Shown: positions 1 through 9,439 of the stretch, piece after piece | Layout: every line of letters begins with the position of its first letter | How positions within the stretch are numbered: the first letter of the stretch is position 1 | NCBI GenBank assembly: GCA_037178855.1 | Contig: JASJZC010000006.1 | Location: 8,660,501 to 8,724,500, forward strand | Length of the DNA: 64,000 bases | Source: Oscheius sp. JU75 | Lineage: Eukaryota > Nematoda > Chromadorea > Rhabditida > Rhabditidae | Direction: 5' to 3' | Made by a program: the position numbers and the translations under genes | The notes under the pieces: model-generated | What the model was told of the DNA's origin: nothing | Seen by the model: the letters and a program-made list of their open reading frames with translations, nothing else | Database searches by the model: none

Positions 1-269
1 GCCATGTTGACATGGCCAAGTTTCTCCTCCAACATGGAGCTTCGGCCACTTCAACGAATAATGATGGGTGTACTCCTCTTCATTCTGCTGCACAAAATGG
101 CCATGTTGATATGGTCAAGTTGTTCCTCCAACATGGAGCTTCGGTCACTTCAACGGATAATTATGGGTGGACTCCTTTACAGTTGGCTGCTCGAGATGAT
201 CATGGTGACATGGTCAAGTTGCTCCTCCAACATGGAGCTTCGGTCACTTCGAAGAACAAAAGCCAATAA
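1..269 (+). CDS. Ankyrin-repeat protein, C-terminal fragment
   Basis: Open frame entering from the left edge and ending at TAA 267-269. It holds about two and a half 33-residue ankyrin units. Each unit has the HVDMxKxxLQHGAS start and a GxTPLxxAA core, and the DNA unit of about 99 bp is repeated nearly unchanged. Ankyrin repeats bind other proteins; the partner cannot be told here. The last unit is cut short after the LLQHGAS part. Because the 5' part lies outside the window, the fragment could be the end of a real gene or of a decayed copy; the broken unit just downstream favours decay. Confidence 0.6.
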   Translation, partial: HVDMAKFLLQHGASATSTNNDGCTPLHSAAQNGHVDMVKLFLQHGASVTSTDNYGWTPLQLAARDDHGDMVKLLLQHGASVTSKNKSQ

Positions 270-289
270 AACCCATAATTCCTTTGAAT

Positions 290-352
290 AAATATGGTCA
301 TGTTGACATGGCCAAGTTTCTTCTCCAACATGGATCTTCGGTCACTTTGAAA
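290..352 (+). pseudogene. Detached, frame-broken ankyrin unit
   Basis: This stretch repeats the ankyrin DNA unit (tatggtcatgttgacatgg and following) but lies after the stop at 267-269 and in another frame. It shows that the tandem array once continued further to the right. Confidence 0.55.
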
Positions 353-450
353 GAATAATGAGCCACAGTCGGAATGGTATCAACTGCTCTGTCAATAAAG
401 ATCAAAAGTATTGTTTTGAAGTTTTGTTAGCTACAGAAGAACAACAATTA

Positions 451-636
451 TAGTCCGCGACAAAAGTTTTGGTACACGTGGATTTTTATGATAATGAAAT
501 GCATGCAACCTGTAACTACGGCAGCAAACTAGTATTCAAGGGAGAATAACATCACATAAATTTCGAACAAAACGATGAAGTAGGATGTTTTTTATTTCAA
601 AATTTCCAAAATACCCGCGACAAAAGTATTGGTACA
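451..636 (+). repeat. Left inverted terminal repeat of the Tc1 element
   Basis: Starts TAGTCCGCGACAAAAG at the TA duplication and ends with the inner binding-site copy at 616-636. It matches the reverse complement of 1755-1938 over its whole length apart from scattered mismatches and a small indel. Confidence 0.85.
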
Positions 637-730
637 GTTTGCGTGCGCGGAGTTTTTCAACGTTTTTGTTTTGCTATTTATCCTTTTCATTTACACTTTA
701 TTGGTCATTGTGTAAATTTCAGGAACAAGA

Positions 731-1741
731 ATGCTCAGTGAAAACACGAAACAACTTATTATCAATAGTTACGCGGATGTGAAATCGTATCGCCGCATAA
801 CTCAAATCTTCGGGATCAGCAAGTCGACTGTGATGTCCGTTATCAAGAAAAAGAAGTCTAAAAGGATGGGAAGACCTAAAAAGTTCAAACCACGTGACGT
901 ACGAAGGCTGAAGCGTCACATTATCTCCGAAACTAGAGCCGGTCGTCGTCTAACATCGCGTTCCATTCAGCGCAGCTTGGGTGTGGATTGTGATAGACGT
1001 ACCATTCAACGCGTGCTGAAGGACAACAATATTCTCTACGAGCTTCATCAGAAAAAGTTGCCTCTCAGTGACGTTGACAAGACAAGACGGCTGAACTTTG
1101 CCCGCCTTCATATCATCAATGGTACGGATTTCTCTAATGGATTTTCAGCGACGAAAAGCGCTTCAATTTGGACGGCCCGGACAATATGGGCTCTTACAAC
1201 ACGAGTACAGTCAAATTGGAGCGCGTAAAGCATCAGATGGGTGACGGATCTATCATGATTCTTGGAGCTATCAGCAGTAAAGGGCATCTGATCATCAAAG
1301 TACGTTTTGTACCTTTTTTAAGTGTTGATACATCGAGTTCAGCGAGTCAGTGATCACTACAAAAGCGCCGGCTATGATAAGGATCTTCGCACTGAGCTAT
1401 TTCCGTGGTGCAGGAAAGAAATGGGCCGTCAACAATGATACTGGCAGCAAGACAACGTCAAAATCCACACTTCTAAGCTCACTGCTGACTGTATGGAAGA
1501 AGAGGGAGTGAGAGCGATCCAGTGGCCTGCAAGAAGTCCGGATTTGAACATTATGGAAAACATCTGGGCCGTTCTCCAAGATAAAGTTTACGAAAGCCGC
1601 CAGTTCAGCAACAAAGAAGAATTGTGGACGCAAATCAAGAAGTCTTCAAAAACTATCGACGAATCTGTGGTCAGGGCTCTGTATATAAGCATAAAAAAGC
1701 GTCTTCTGGCAGTTGTGGAGAAAAAAGGAGCCGAAGTATGA
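731..1741 (+). pseudogene. Broken Tc1-family transposase (DD34E)
   Basis: The first 165 codons (731 onward) give the paired helix-turn-helix DNA-binding region with a GRPKK linker, as in Tc1 transposases. The frame is lost near 1140-1150, just before the first catalytic Asp (FSDEKRF context in another frame). The second Asp is in QQDN (about 1447-1458) and the third residue, Glu, in SPDLNIMENIW (about 1532-1564). Counting between them gives 34 residues, so DD34E. A further frame change around 1300-1350 and an in-frame stop just before WQQDN confirm it cannot make an active enzyme. Confidence 0.85.
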
Positions 1742-1754
1742 CCACTCTCATATG

Positions 1755-1938
1755 TGTACCAATACTTTTGTCGCGGGTATTTTGGATACTTTGAAATAAA
1801 AAACCTTCTACTTCATCGTTTTGTTCGAAACTTATGATGTTATTCTCCCTTGAATACTAGTTTGCTGCCGTAGTTACAGGTTGCATGCATTTGATTATCA
1901 TAAAAATCCAGGTGTACCAAAACTTTTGTCGCGGACTA
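1755..1938 (-). repeat. Right inverted terminal repeat of the Tc1 element
   Basis: Mirror of the left arm: inner site TGTACCAATACTTTTGTCGCG at its start, outer site ending CTTTTGTCGCGGACTA next to TA 1939-1940. Confidence 0.85.
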
Positions 1939-2411
1939 TATCCCCACTTAAGGGACACTGACATTTGCAATCTAACAGAGAGACAGAGGAAATTAAAGTA
2001 GGTGACAGAGAGACATAAAGGCAGACAGAGAGACAGAGATAGAGAGACAGAATGTCAGAGAGGTATTGAACATTGGGCGGTAAATAGTTCATATTTCACC
2101 AAATACATGAGAAGAAGAAGAATTGGCAACTAAGTTTTGAAAAAGTTACGGAATTGTTTCAAAGCTATTTCTAAAGATAGCAAAATACGACAAACCAAAA
2201 ACTTCTTTGGATACGCAGTGAACCAGATAATTAGAATCTGGATTTGTGAAAAGTGGATTTAAAGTAAAGGGATTTGACTTTCCCTTGAGATCGGTATAAA
2301 GTCAACCGAACAAGCCAAAGACAGAACGCGACAAAAAGTTAGCAATACTTCGTACAAAAGTCAAATTCATGTCTTTCCTCTAAGACGGACTCACTTAAAA
2401 ACCTTACGTCT
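1939..2411. other. Intergenic, with a GACAGA-rich simple tract
   Basis: At 1977-2055 there is an interrupted purine tract made of AGAGACAGA-like units. The rest shows no gene that I recognise. Confidence 0.6.
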
Positions 2412-2848
2412 AACTAGGGAAGAGTTTTAGTTGCCCGCGGGATATCGAAACGAGGTAGGTGCCATTCGAAAGGGCATTGAAAATGATGGTGTTTCCCAAA
2501 TTTTCAGCTGTGGAATGGATGTCTGCTGGCAACAATAGAAGCTAAATACGCTTTAAATAAGTAAATAAAAATGTTTTCCGAAGAAAGGATTCGAACCAAA
2601 AACCAAAAGCTTCCAGCGGAGCGCATTGGCTCTGCACAACTCGGTCACCCGCGCTGGAAGAAACATTGGATATCCAAGTCCAAGAGCGCAAATTCAGCTC
2701 AAAATCTGGAAACGGAAAAAGCTCCAGAGAACAGCAGACATCCATTCCGCAACTGAAAATTTGGGAAACACCATCATTTTCAATGCCCTTTCGAATGGCA
2801 CTTACCTCGTTTCGATATCCCGCGGCCAACTAAAACTCTTCCCTAGTC
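2412..2848. repeat. Foldback: 117-bp inverted arms around a tRNA-like core
   Basis: Arms 2412-2528 and 2732-2848 are reverse complements of equal length with only a handful of mismatches (both carry the GATATCGAAACGAGGTA stretch). The 203-bp spacer includes, on the minus strand at about 2584-2657, a tRNA-like unit with a B-box GGTTCGAATCC and an A-box-like GTGACCGAGTTG. No coding potential is convincing. It could be a MITE or a snap-back duplication. Confidence 0.8.
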
Positions 2849-3008
2849 AGTCTCTCTCATTCTGTCTCTCTGCCTCTCGACCTCTCTGTCTTTCTGTTGT
2901 TCTCTCTCTCAATCTCTATGTCTCTCTGTGTAGATGTATTCGTAAAATCTCTTTATATAAGCAAATATACAAACAGCAAGCAACTGAAGGGCGATCGAGT
3001 CGTTCTCT
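2849..3008. repeat. CTGTCTCT-type simple tract
   Basis: 2848-2935 is a run of TCTCTGTC-like units, the complement of the GACAGA tracts seen elsewhere in this window. Confidence 0.6.
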
Positions 3009-4203
3009 CTAGACGGATCTCTTGGACTTTTTCAGGTAACGGTACTTCAGACAGCAAGTTCCAGAGGCACACTGTCTGTGGGTTGATGGACAGGCACATG
3101 GAGAGCTGGCCGTGGAGGAGCAGCTGATTGTGGCAGGGCCGTAAGCGGTCATCTGGGCCGAGGCGGAAGCCTGGCAGGTGGGGGAACAGCTCGGCTGACA
3201 GGCTGGAGCGCACTGCACGGGAGGCTGGTAGACCGGAGCTGGGGCAGTGACCGGGGCCATCTGACAGCTGGAGCATCCAATTGGAGAAGGAGTGGGGGCT
3301 TGTTGACAGCAGGGAGACTGCTGGACAGGCTGAGGACAGGGATCACAGGCTGGCTGAGCCTGGGGACAGCACGGGGCCTGTTGGATGGGCTGGGGACAGG
3401 GATCACAGGCTGGTTGAGCTTGAGGACAGCAAGCGGGCTGCTGCTGCTGGACAGTCATCTGAACATCGACACAGATGGTGCAGCCCGGCTGGGGAGCAGC
3501 TAAAATATAATTTTTTGCAACAGGTAAAGAGAACTTGGGGTCGCAATCTGAACCCCAAGCTTTCAGCATAATGACCGCGCCGCTTGGCACTCAGCCATGG
3601 TAACAAGCAGTGCACCATATTTTTCTGGTGCCCTGTAGGGCATCCGCCTTGGAAGAACCAAGAGAACATACCTTGTTGGCAGCAAGGAGCCTGCTGAACG
3701 GGCTGGGGGCACGGATCACAGGCCGGCTGAGCAGCCTGGCAACAGGGGTTCTGCTGAACTGGCTGGCAGTCGCAGGCTGGCGCTTGCTGAGGGCAAGGAC
3801 AGGCTGGAGCGGCCTAAAAGCAAGAGTAAAAGGTCTCTCTGATTCTCACCTGAACGCATGGGCATGGGTTCTGTTGCACGGGCTGACAGTCACAAGCGGG
3901 CTGGGGGCAGGGATTACAGGCCGGCTGCTGGACCTGAGGACAGGGACAGTCCTGGAGTTGGACGACTTCGACCGAAATGCATGGGCAAGAGGGGGCTGGT
4001 GCAGCCTGAACCCTTTGAATTTGAGTGTCGAATGTTGTGGAGTACCTGAGGACAGCACGGAGACTGCTGTTGGACCTGAGGACAGCAGGCCTGACGCTTC
4101 TCACGAAGAGGAACACTCAGGGCCTTCAAACAGGAATTATTAAATTACAAAGAGTCCTAACCAAAGCTGCCAAAGCGGCTACGAGGAGAGTCTTGCGGAA
4201 CAT
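3009..4203 (-). CDS. Secreted Cys/Pro/Gln-rich repeat protein
   Basis: Five exons (4162-4203, 4046-4123, 3850-4005, 3672-3813, 3009-3499) give 302 residues in one frame. A hydrophobic signal peptide (MFRKTLLVAALAAL) is followed within 11 residues by REKR then QACC, a furin-like site before a Cys-rich mature chain. The rest is built from repeats such as QPACDPCPQP, QQAPCCPQ and QNPCPC, with a different tail ending KYRYLKKSKRSV. Exons 2, 3 and 4 each hold repeat units, so the array probably grew by exon or unit copying. The composition resembles disulfide-crosslinked structural proteins (cuticle, eggshell or gland secretions); that role is inference, and I do not recognise a named family. A TATA box lies 43 bp before the ATG at 4203. 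Confidence 0.8.
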
Positions 4204-4245
4204 GCTGCTGCTGATGCTGCCTGAGCAAGCGGCACACACCGCGTG

Positions 4246-4251
4246 TTATAT
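4246..4251 (-). promoter_or_regulatory. TATA box of the Cys-rich repeat gene
   Basis: On the minus strand the sequence reads CCTATATAACACG here. It is placed about 45 bp upstream of the ATG at 4203, leaving room for a start site and a short leader. Confidence 0.5.
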
Positions 4252-4441
4252 AGGCTATCCGCCAACCGGAAAACACACGCGGCAGCTTCTTACGTGACCT
4301 GGGCGCGGAACCCCCGAGGACAACAAACCGCGCGTCATCCCTGTAGCAAAAAAATTGGGTATTCAAGAGTGCAAACCGGGGATATTGCATTCTAAAGCTT
4401 TGTTGAGAGTTCGAGATTGTTCTTGGCGAGAAATAAGGTAC

Positions 4442-4560
4442 TGCTAGAGGATTCTCAGTTTTTATTACGTGGTACAGGCATTGCAAAGCTGGCTGACGCG
4501 ATCATTTCAGCCAGGTTTGCGATACGTGCGTGGTATCGTATAGATGCTCTCGGAAATACG
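4442..4560 (-). repeat. Dispersed repeat, second copy at 13015-13130
   Basis: The reverse complement (CGAGAGCATCTATACGATACC, then TATCGCAAACCTGG, then a GAGAATCC end) matches 13015-13130 over roughly 115 bp with scattered mismatches. In both places it directly adjoins a hairpin element of the GTTGTAG/CTACAAC family, so the two may be parts of one larger element. Confidence 0.6.
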
Positions 4561-4567
4561 GATCTTT

Positions 4568-4680
4568 CTAGGCCAAAATACCATCTTTGAAGTTTCCGAT
4601 GTATTGCAAAGCTGTAGAGCAGACCAGGGGCTAGAACTTTGTGGAACATCGGAAGGATGTAAAATGCTTGCTTAGACCCG
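4568..4680. mobile_element. Hairpin MITE (family A)
   Basis: Imperfect palindrome with the family core: CCGATGTATTGCAAAGCTGTAG facing GAACTTTGTGGAACATCGG. First member of a pair with 4800-4945. Confidence 0.6.
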
Positions 4681-4799
4681 AAAAAAAGAAAAAAGGACAA
4701 TTTCCAGCTCATAATGTCCGTAGACTTCCCACCCGTGCTGCCTCGGCAGCTCCAATGCGACTCTGTGAGATGGTACGGGTGAGACCAGAGGATTACGAA

Positions 4800-4945
4800 A
4801 TAGAACTTCGTGCCAGTTTCGGAGGCATGTTTCGTGCACAAACAAAATTCAGGTTTTTGGTGTATTGCAAAGTTGTAGCTCTTGATGCGCTCTACAACTT
4901 TGTAAAACATCGAAAAGTTCGAATGAGGTATCATGATCCCGAAAC
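4800..4945. mobile_element. Hairpin MITE (family A)
   Basis: Core TATTGCAAAGTTGTAGCTCTTGAT faces CTACAACTTTGTAAAACATCG; the element extends outward to a CATGATCCCGAAA-type end. Confidence 0.65.
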
Positions 4946-5237
4946 TTTGCTTTGAATATCCATGTGTAAGTTTACAGTAGGGCTCATCCTGTTTCCTAAT
5001 CACTTCACAGCCTCGACCCTAGTCGTCTCTATTGACTACCGGAGGTCTGCAACAGAGTCGAGCAAACAGATTAGTGTCGCAATTGGAACCAGCCTGTCTG
5101 TTTCTCCATCTCCAAAACGAAAGTGTCTACCAACTGGTTAGGGGTCCCACAAGAATAGGCTTGAGCAAATAAGCAAAAGCTTGACCCAGATCCAGCTTTA
5201 AATCCTTCCGAAGCCGTCATCACGCGCTTAATTCTCG

Positions 5238-6341
5238 ATGCGATATCTCGTCTTTCTCTTCATTGTCACCCTCAATCAGACGGAAGGCGATGAAATCACC
5301 ACAACTGTAAGTGCGGGAACAGCCTTGCCCCCACGGGGCGACTGTCAACAATGTCCGGTCCGTTTACGTGAACGAGGGAGGGAGAGTGAGTATCTCCCCA
5401 GTATTTGCCGCCTCTTGCAAGAGAGAGAGAGAGTAGGTCTCTTCCTGATCGACTCTACAGGCCGGATATCCCCCCTCGGCGAGATATGCCGGAAGAGAAC
5501 ACTTGATCCCCGGGCTCCGCGCCTGCCGTAGGTTGTGTAGAACATGTTTATCCACTGTCTTTCAAGTTGGAGACAGAGAGAGATAGAGATAGAGAGAGAG
5601 AGAGAGAAAGAAAGTAAATTTCAGGCCGTGTCCACACACGTTCGGGCCAAAAGACAATGGGGAGGATGCTGTGGAATGGTCATGTCCATGTGCTGTGCCG
5701 CACCTATGGTACTGTTCTCAAAGTTTGATTTGGGTCAAAAAACCCCTATCTAGATCCTACCTCCACCGATTCCACCTCCAATTATCATGCCCTCTTGCTG
5801 CGGCTGCTGCCTGCCTGTTTGTATGCCGATGTGTATGAGAGGGTAAGATCTTATCGCAACTCGCGCCAGAAACACCCAATTTCCGGGATCAAGACAACAT
5901 TTTCGCGCTTTCTGATGTTTTGCAAAGTTATAGAACGGATCAAGGGCTACAACTTTTGAAACATCAAAAAGCTCAAAAGTGAGCCCGAAAGTTCTTGGAC
6001 ATGAAACTTTCGGGCGCGCCGAAGCTTCTTCAGTGCAGCGACGCCCAATTTGGGTCTAACAACTCAATTTTGATCTTTGATCTTTTGCAAAGTTGTAATC
6101 CTTGATCTGCTCAACAGCTTTGCAAAACATCGAAGGCTGGAAAAAGTTGTCTTGAAATCCGAAAATGATGCGTAAGGAAGAAACCATCTTCAGAGGCTGT
6201 GGCTGCGGCGGAATGGGCGGCTTTGGATTCGGAGGAGGATTCGGCTTCGGTGGCGGATTCGGGGGTTTCGGCAGAAAAAAGAGAGAGGCCCTGCTGCGAG
6301 CCAATACGGCGCCGGCACTTCGCATCACCTGGAAACAGTAA
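5238..6341 (+). CDS. Small secreted Cys/Gly-rich precursor
   Basis: Four exons (5238-5306, 5625-5708, 5754-5842, 6194-6341) give 129 residues. A signal peptide (MRYLVFLFIVTLNQTEG) is followed by a short propeptide ending RAKR, then QWGGCCG. The mature part has paired cysteines and methionines (SCCGCC, VCMPMCM), a Pro stretch, a Gly/Phe tail (repeats of GGGFGF) and a basic GRKKREALL end. The plan of signal, RxKR, Q and CC matches the gene on the other side of the shared upstream region (3009-4203). It could be a secreted peptide or a structural precursor; no family recognised. The stop at 6339-6341 is 1 bp from the stop of the channel gene on the other strand. Intron 3 carries two hairpin MITEs. 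Confidence 0.75.
5876..6000. mobile_element. Hairpin MITE (family A), in intron 3 of the secreted precursor
   Basis: GGGATCAAGACAACATTTTCG start, core TGATGTTTTGCAAAGTTATAG facing CTACAACTTTTGAAACATCA, and an AGCCCGAAAG end. Confidence 0.65.
6060..6175. mobile_element. Hairpin MITE (family A), second copy in the same intron
   Basis: Core CTTTTGCAAAGTTGTAATCC facing CAGCTTTGCAAAACATCGAAG, then GTTGTCTTGAAATCCGAAAA. Confidence 0.6.
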
Positions 6342-6342
6342 A

Positions 6343-9300
6343 CTATTTATTGACAGTCGCGTATTTCCACTTCAAAAACCCGATAAAATTGATTCCAAAA
6401 GAGAAGAAAAGGAATAAGAGTATAAACAGGATGAGAAAAATTCGCTCTACAACAGCTGCAAGCCAGTCGAATTCGAGTTGGGCCAGAGTTCTGAGATTCG
6501 ACGGGGATGGTGGTTCCAGACTGTCGATACTGTCTCTCTGTTGAGAAGGGTTAGGAGATTTGTCCGATCTTGATCCTAGAAAACTGCATTTGGAGACAGA
6601 CTACACTGTCACAAAATTTTTAACTCTTTTCAAAAGTTTTCTGCAAGACGGTTTCATGGATTCAATCGGAAAAGGAAGGCTGTCTAGTATAACCCTTGCA
6701 GATCTGATCTGCTCTGCCACAATTTGCCGAGCTTAACTAAAGGACTGTCTGCTATGAATGGGTCCCGTCTATAAACAGAAATCGGAGAAAGACCTAAGCG
6801 CGGAGACTTCAAGTTTCAAAATGTTTCAGTTCGCCACAGGTTTTACTTGGTGAGCCCCGCCACGAGTTCAACGTTTCAAAAGCATGGCGGACTATTTTTT
6901 TTAGAGCGTGAGTCAATGGGTCCCGCAACAAAATTTTTAAAGGACTGTCTACACGGCAGTCCAGCTGGATTAACTATCAGCTATTCTCAGCAGGTGACAG
7001 CTTTTACCTTCACAGTACTGTATTCAAGACGAACCTGTGGCGTAGTAGTTGGAAATCGATGTTTTCTTTTCAGTCTCCTCCGTCTTTTTGGCCTGTTCCT
7101 TGGCCGCATCCACCAGTTTGTACCAGAGAGTTCGTCTCGACCGACTCTGTTGAGCCTTCTTCTGTTTTTCTTCCTAAACCCGTTTGTAAAGACAACAAAC
7201 AGCAAAATACATAAGCTTTTCGAGCGTAGGCTTGCCGCATCAATAGCGGCATTTCCATCTGAATAATTTTGGCCACGAGCTGGGCCCAGGTCATAATTTT
7301 CGGGTTTGGGAATTTCCCTATGAGACCTTTCTTCTGGATGAAGATGACCAAGGAGGAGCATATGGTACCTAGAAAATAGTGGTACCTAGAACAAGAGACA
7401 GGGGAACAGAGACACAGAGACAGGGACAAGAAAACAGAGAGTTAGAGAAACAAGGAGACTGAGAGCCAATATACCGAGAGATAGTGAGACAGAGAAACGA
7501 AAAAATATAGAATTTTTTTACCGAGACTAATAAGGAGAATCATTGAGGTGTAGAACCAGCCTCAAGCCTTTTTGTTTTGAAGAATAGTAATAGAGTACCT
7601 ATGAGAATGAAGGATGAAGTTGAGGGGATTTTGTCGGAGACCATAAAGACCAGAATGCTGAAGCTAAGGAGTGTCGTGATGCCGAGAGTGATCTTCTCCT
7701 CGCGAAGATCGTTCACCGAGGGCGAGCTGAACAAAGTAGCGTAGAAGCTCAGCTGTTCGGACTCACCTGAAGAAGCCCAAAATCGCAGTGAAAGTAATGA
7801 GGGAAGTAGGAAGAATAAGAGAAATGATGTAATAGAGAGGTTTTCGCTGGACATACAGACGGAACTCGAGCAGCGTGTAGTTGTTCGGACAGCACTCGTA
7901 CTTATGCTCCTGTCTTTCCACTCAAACGATTCTGTTTCAGTCTATCTCAGTTCCAAACCTGAGGTAGTGATGATTTCCCAGCCCTCGTTCTCTATACAGC
8001 TCCCGATTCCTATACCAAACACTGGATTATGTGGTACGTAGTCTATCAAAGTGTTGTCATGCGTCCAACTTCCGAAGATAAGAGAACATCTCTGAAACAG
8101 AGCAGATGTTACAGTGATCAGATACAATTTTTTTCTTTTTTCGTTTCGGAGAAGTTTTACTAGAAATGAGGCTTCCCGGCTAATATCCCGCAAATCTGCC
8201 CTACTGGATCTCTCAATTTGTCTACCTGAATAGGCAGAGACCTATAGAATCGATCAAGTGCTCTCGGTACGAATTTGAATACGATTCCGGAGATGAATTG
8301 TTGAAGCGCCCTCTTGTGCGACACAAGCGCGCCCATATATGGAAATGAGCCAGTCGCACCGAAATGACAGAATTTTGCGCAATTTCTGCCGTATAAACGC
8401 TTTTTAATCAATTACTTCCTTTCCTTTCGCCAATTTTTTTCACTTGATTCCGGCTCGGAAACATAGAATCTAGTCACAGAATGGAAGAAAAAAAACCTGA
8501 AGATCAAAGGGGAAGAATCGGAGATCCAGACTACAAGTCTGTTTGTAGATGGCCGGGTACAGTAGCTCCACCAAGGCTCCCTTTCCCTTCCCGTGTGTTA
8601 TGAGCTTGGCACTCATCAGCCGTTTCGACTCACTGTCGTCCATGACCAAGGAGTTATAGAGAGTCGTGTCCGGGAGCCAGATTTTGTCCGAAGGGATGAG
8701 TATCTCGGTCAAGTTGGCGTGTTCCTCACTGTCCCAGCCAATGAGGTTATCCACCCAGCGCTCCACTGTCCACGCGTTTATCGAGAGGAATTTTTGGGGC
8801 TCGTTCTGAATGTGCTTGAATTGCTCGGGAAAAAGCGCGCTTATTGGGTTTACGCTTACTTATTATCGCTTATAACCGTCATGAACATACTTACCAAAGT
8901 ATTTTTTCCTTTTTCGGTGCTGTTCACACATTTTCTTGCCTTCTAAGTGTGTTTAATCGACTCGGGTCAAAAACTACACAAGTTTAATTTATTTTGACGT
9001 GTAAATAAACCGAAGAATGGATAAAGTTGGCAGACCTATGTACACACAAACACACTTAGAAGACAAAAAAATTAAGTGTAAACCACAGAAAAATGCACAA
9101 CTGGTTTTTGAGAGAAGTTTGTGGCGGTACCCAAAAGCGTTCCAAAACCCATTTTCAAATTCCACCCACAATCTCAATGATCTGATAGAGTTCCATGGAG
9201 AAATTGACCATAATAGGCTTGTCACTAAGCCTTTTGGGTAGAAATCCACGGTCGTACCTAAAAAAAAATTGGGTCCCGAGGGCCGAAAAAACTGAAACCT

Positions 9301-9439
9301 TTTGAAAATCTCATTGGCAACGTTATAATGGATGGGGGTTTCAGCTGTGTACCTCCCTGAACGATATCTTGTCAAAAACACATCCAAACCCACCAAAAAC
9401 TGTCCTCAAAAAGACAAGAAAGAGCAGAAAAGACAGCAT
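6343..9439 (-). CDS. Cys-loop ligand-gated ion channel subunit (acetylcholine-receptor-like)
   Basis: Ten exons (9394-9439, 9299-9356, 9170-9257, 8497-8805, 7959-8091, 7767-7920, 7599-7726, 7211-7368, 7035-7173, 6343-6575) give 481 residues. Seen: signal peptide MLSFLLFLVFLRTVFG; ligand domain with IWLPDTTLYNS; the Cys-loop CSLDLRFFPFDLQRC with exactly 13 residues between cysteines (about 155-169); adjacent cysteines in YECCP (about 221-222), the hallmark of alpha-type nicotinic subunits; TM1, TM2 preceded by REEK (cation-type charge ring), a short TM3, a basic intracellular loop, and TM4 (WLAAVVERIFLILF, about 445-470) alone in the last exon. A plasma-membrane receptor, probably cation-selective and opened by acetylcholine or a related amine; the ligand is inferred. 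The sequence is divergent and I cannot name the C. elegans orthologue. Confidence 0.88.
6346..6351 (-). terminator. Poly(A) signal abutting the stop codon of the channel gene
   Basis: On the minus strand the last sense codons and stop read AAT AAA TAG, so AATAAA sits directly on the stop at 6343-6345. Cleavage 10-20 nt further would fall inside the last exon of the convergent gene. Confidence 0.5.

Larger units (their letters stand above)
451..1938 (+). mobile_element. Tc1/mariner transposon with IR/DR ends, inactive
   Basis: A 1.49-kb element lies between TA dinucleotides at 449-450 and 1939-1940, the Tc1/mariner target duplication. Its inverted ends are about 185 bp (451-636 and 1755-1938). 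Each end carries two direct copies of a short motif, CGCGACAAAAGT(T/A)TTGGTACA, one at the tip and one at the inner edge. That is the IR/DR layout of Tc3 and Sleeping Beauty type elements, where each copy is a transposase binding site. The arms differ at only a few positions, so the insertion is fairly young, but the transposase inside is broken. Inserted downstream of the ankyrin remnant. Confidence 0.9.
4204..5237. other. Intergenic between two divergent secreted-protein genes
   Basis: Apart from the TATA box at 4246-4251 it holds a copy of a dispersed repeat (4442-4560) and two hairpin elements (4568-4680 and 4800-4945). The long minus-strand open frame over 4455-5003 is only a translation of these repeats. 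Confidence 0.6.

Noticed and set aside
4455-5003. 182-codon minus-strand open frame
   Set aside because: It lies over two hairpin elements and a dispersed repeat and shows no domain; similar frames appear in other copies.
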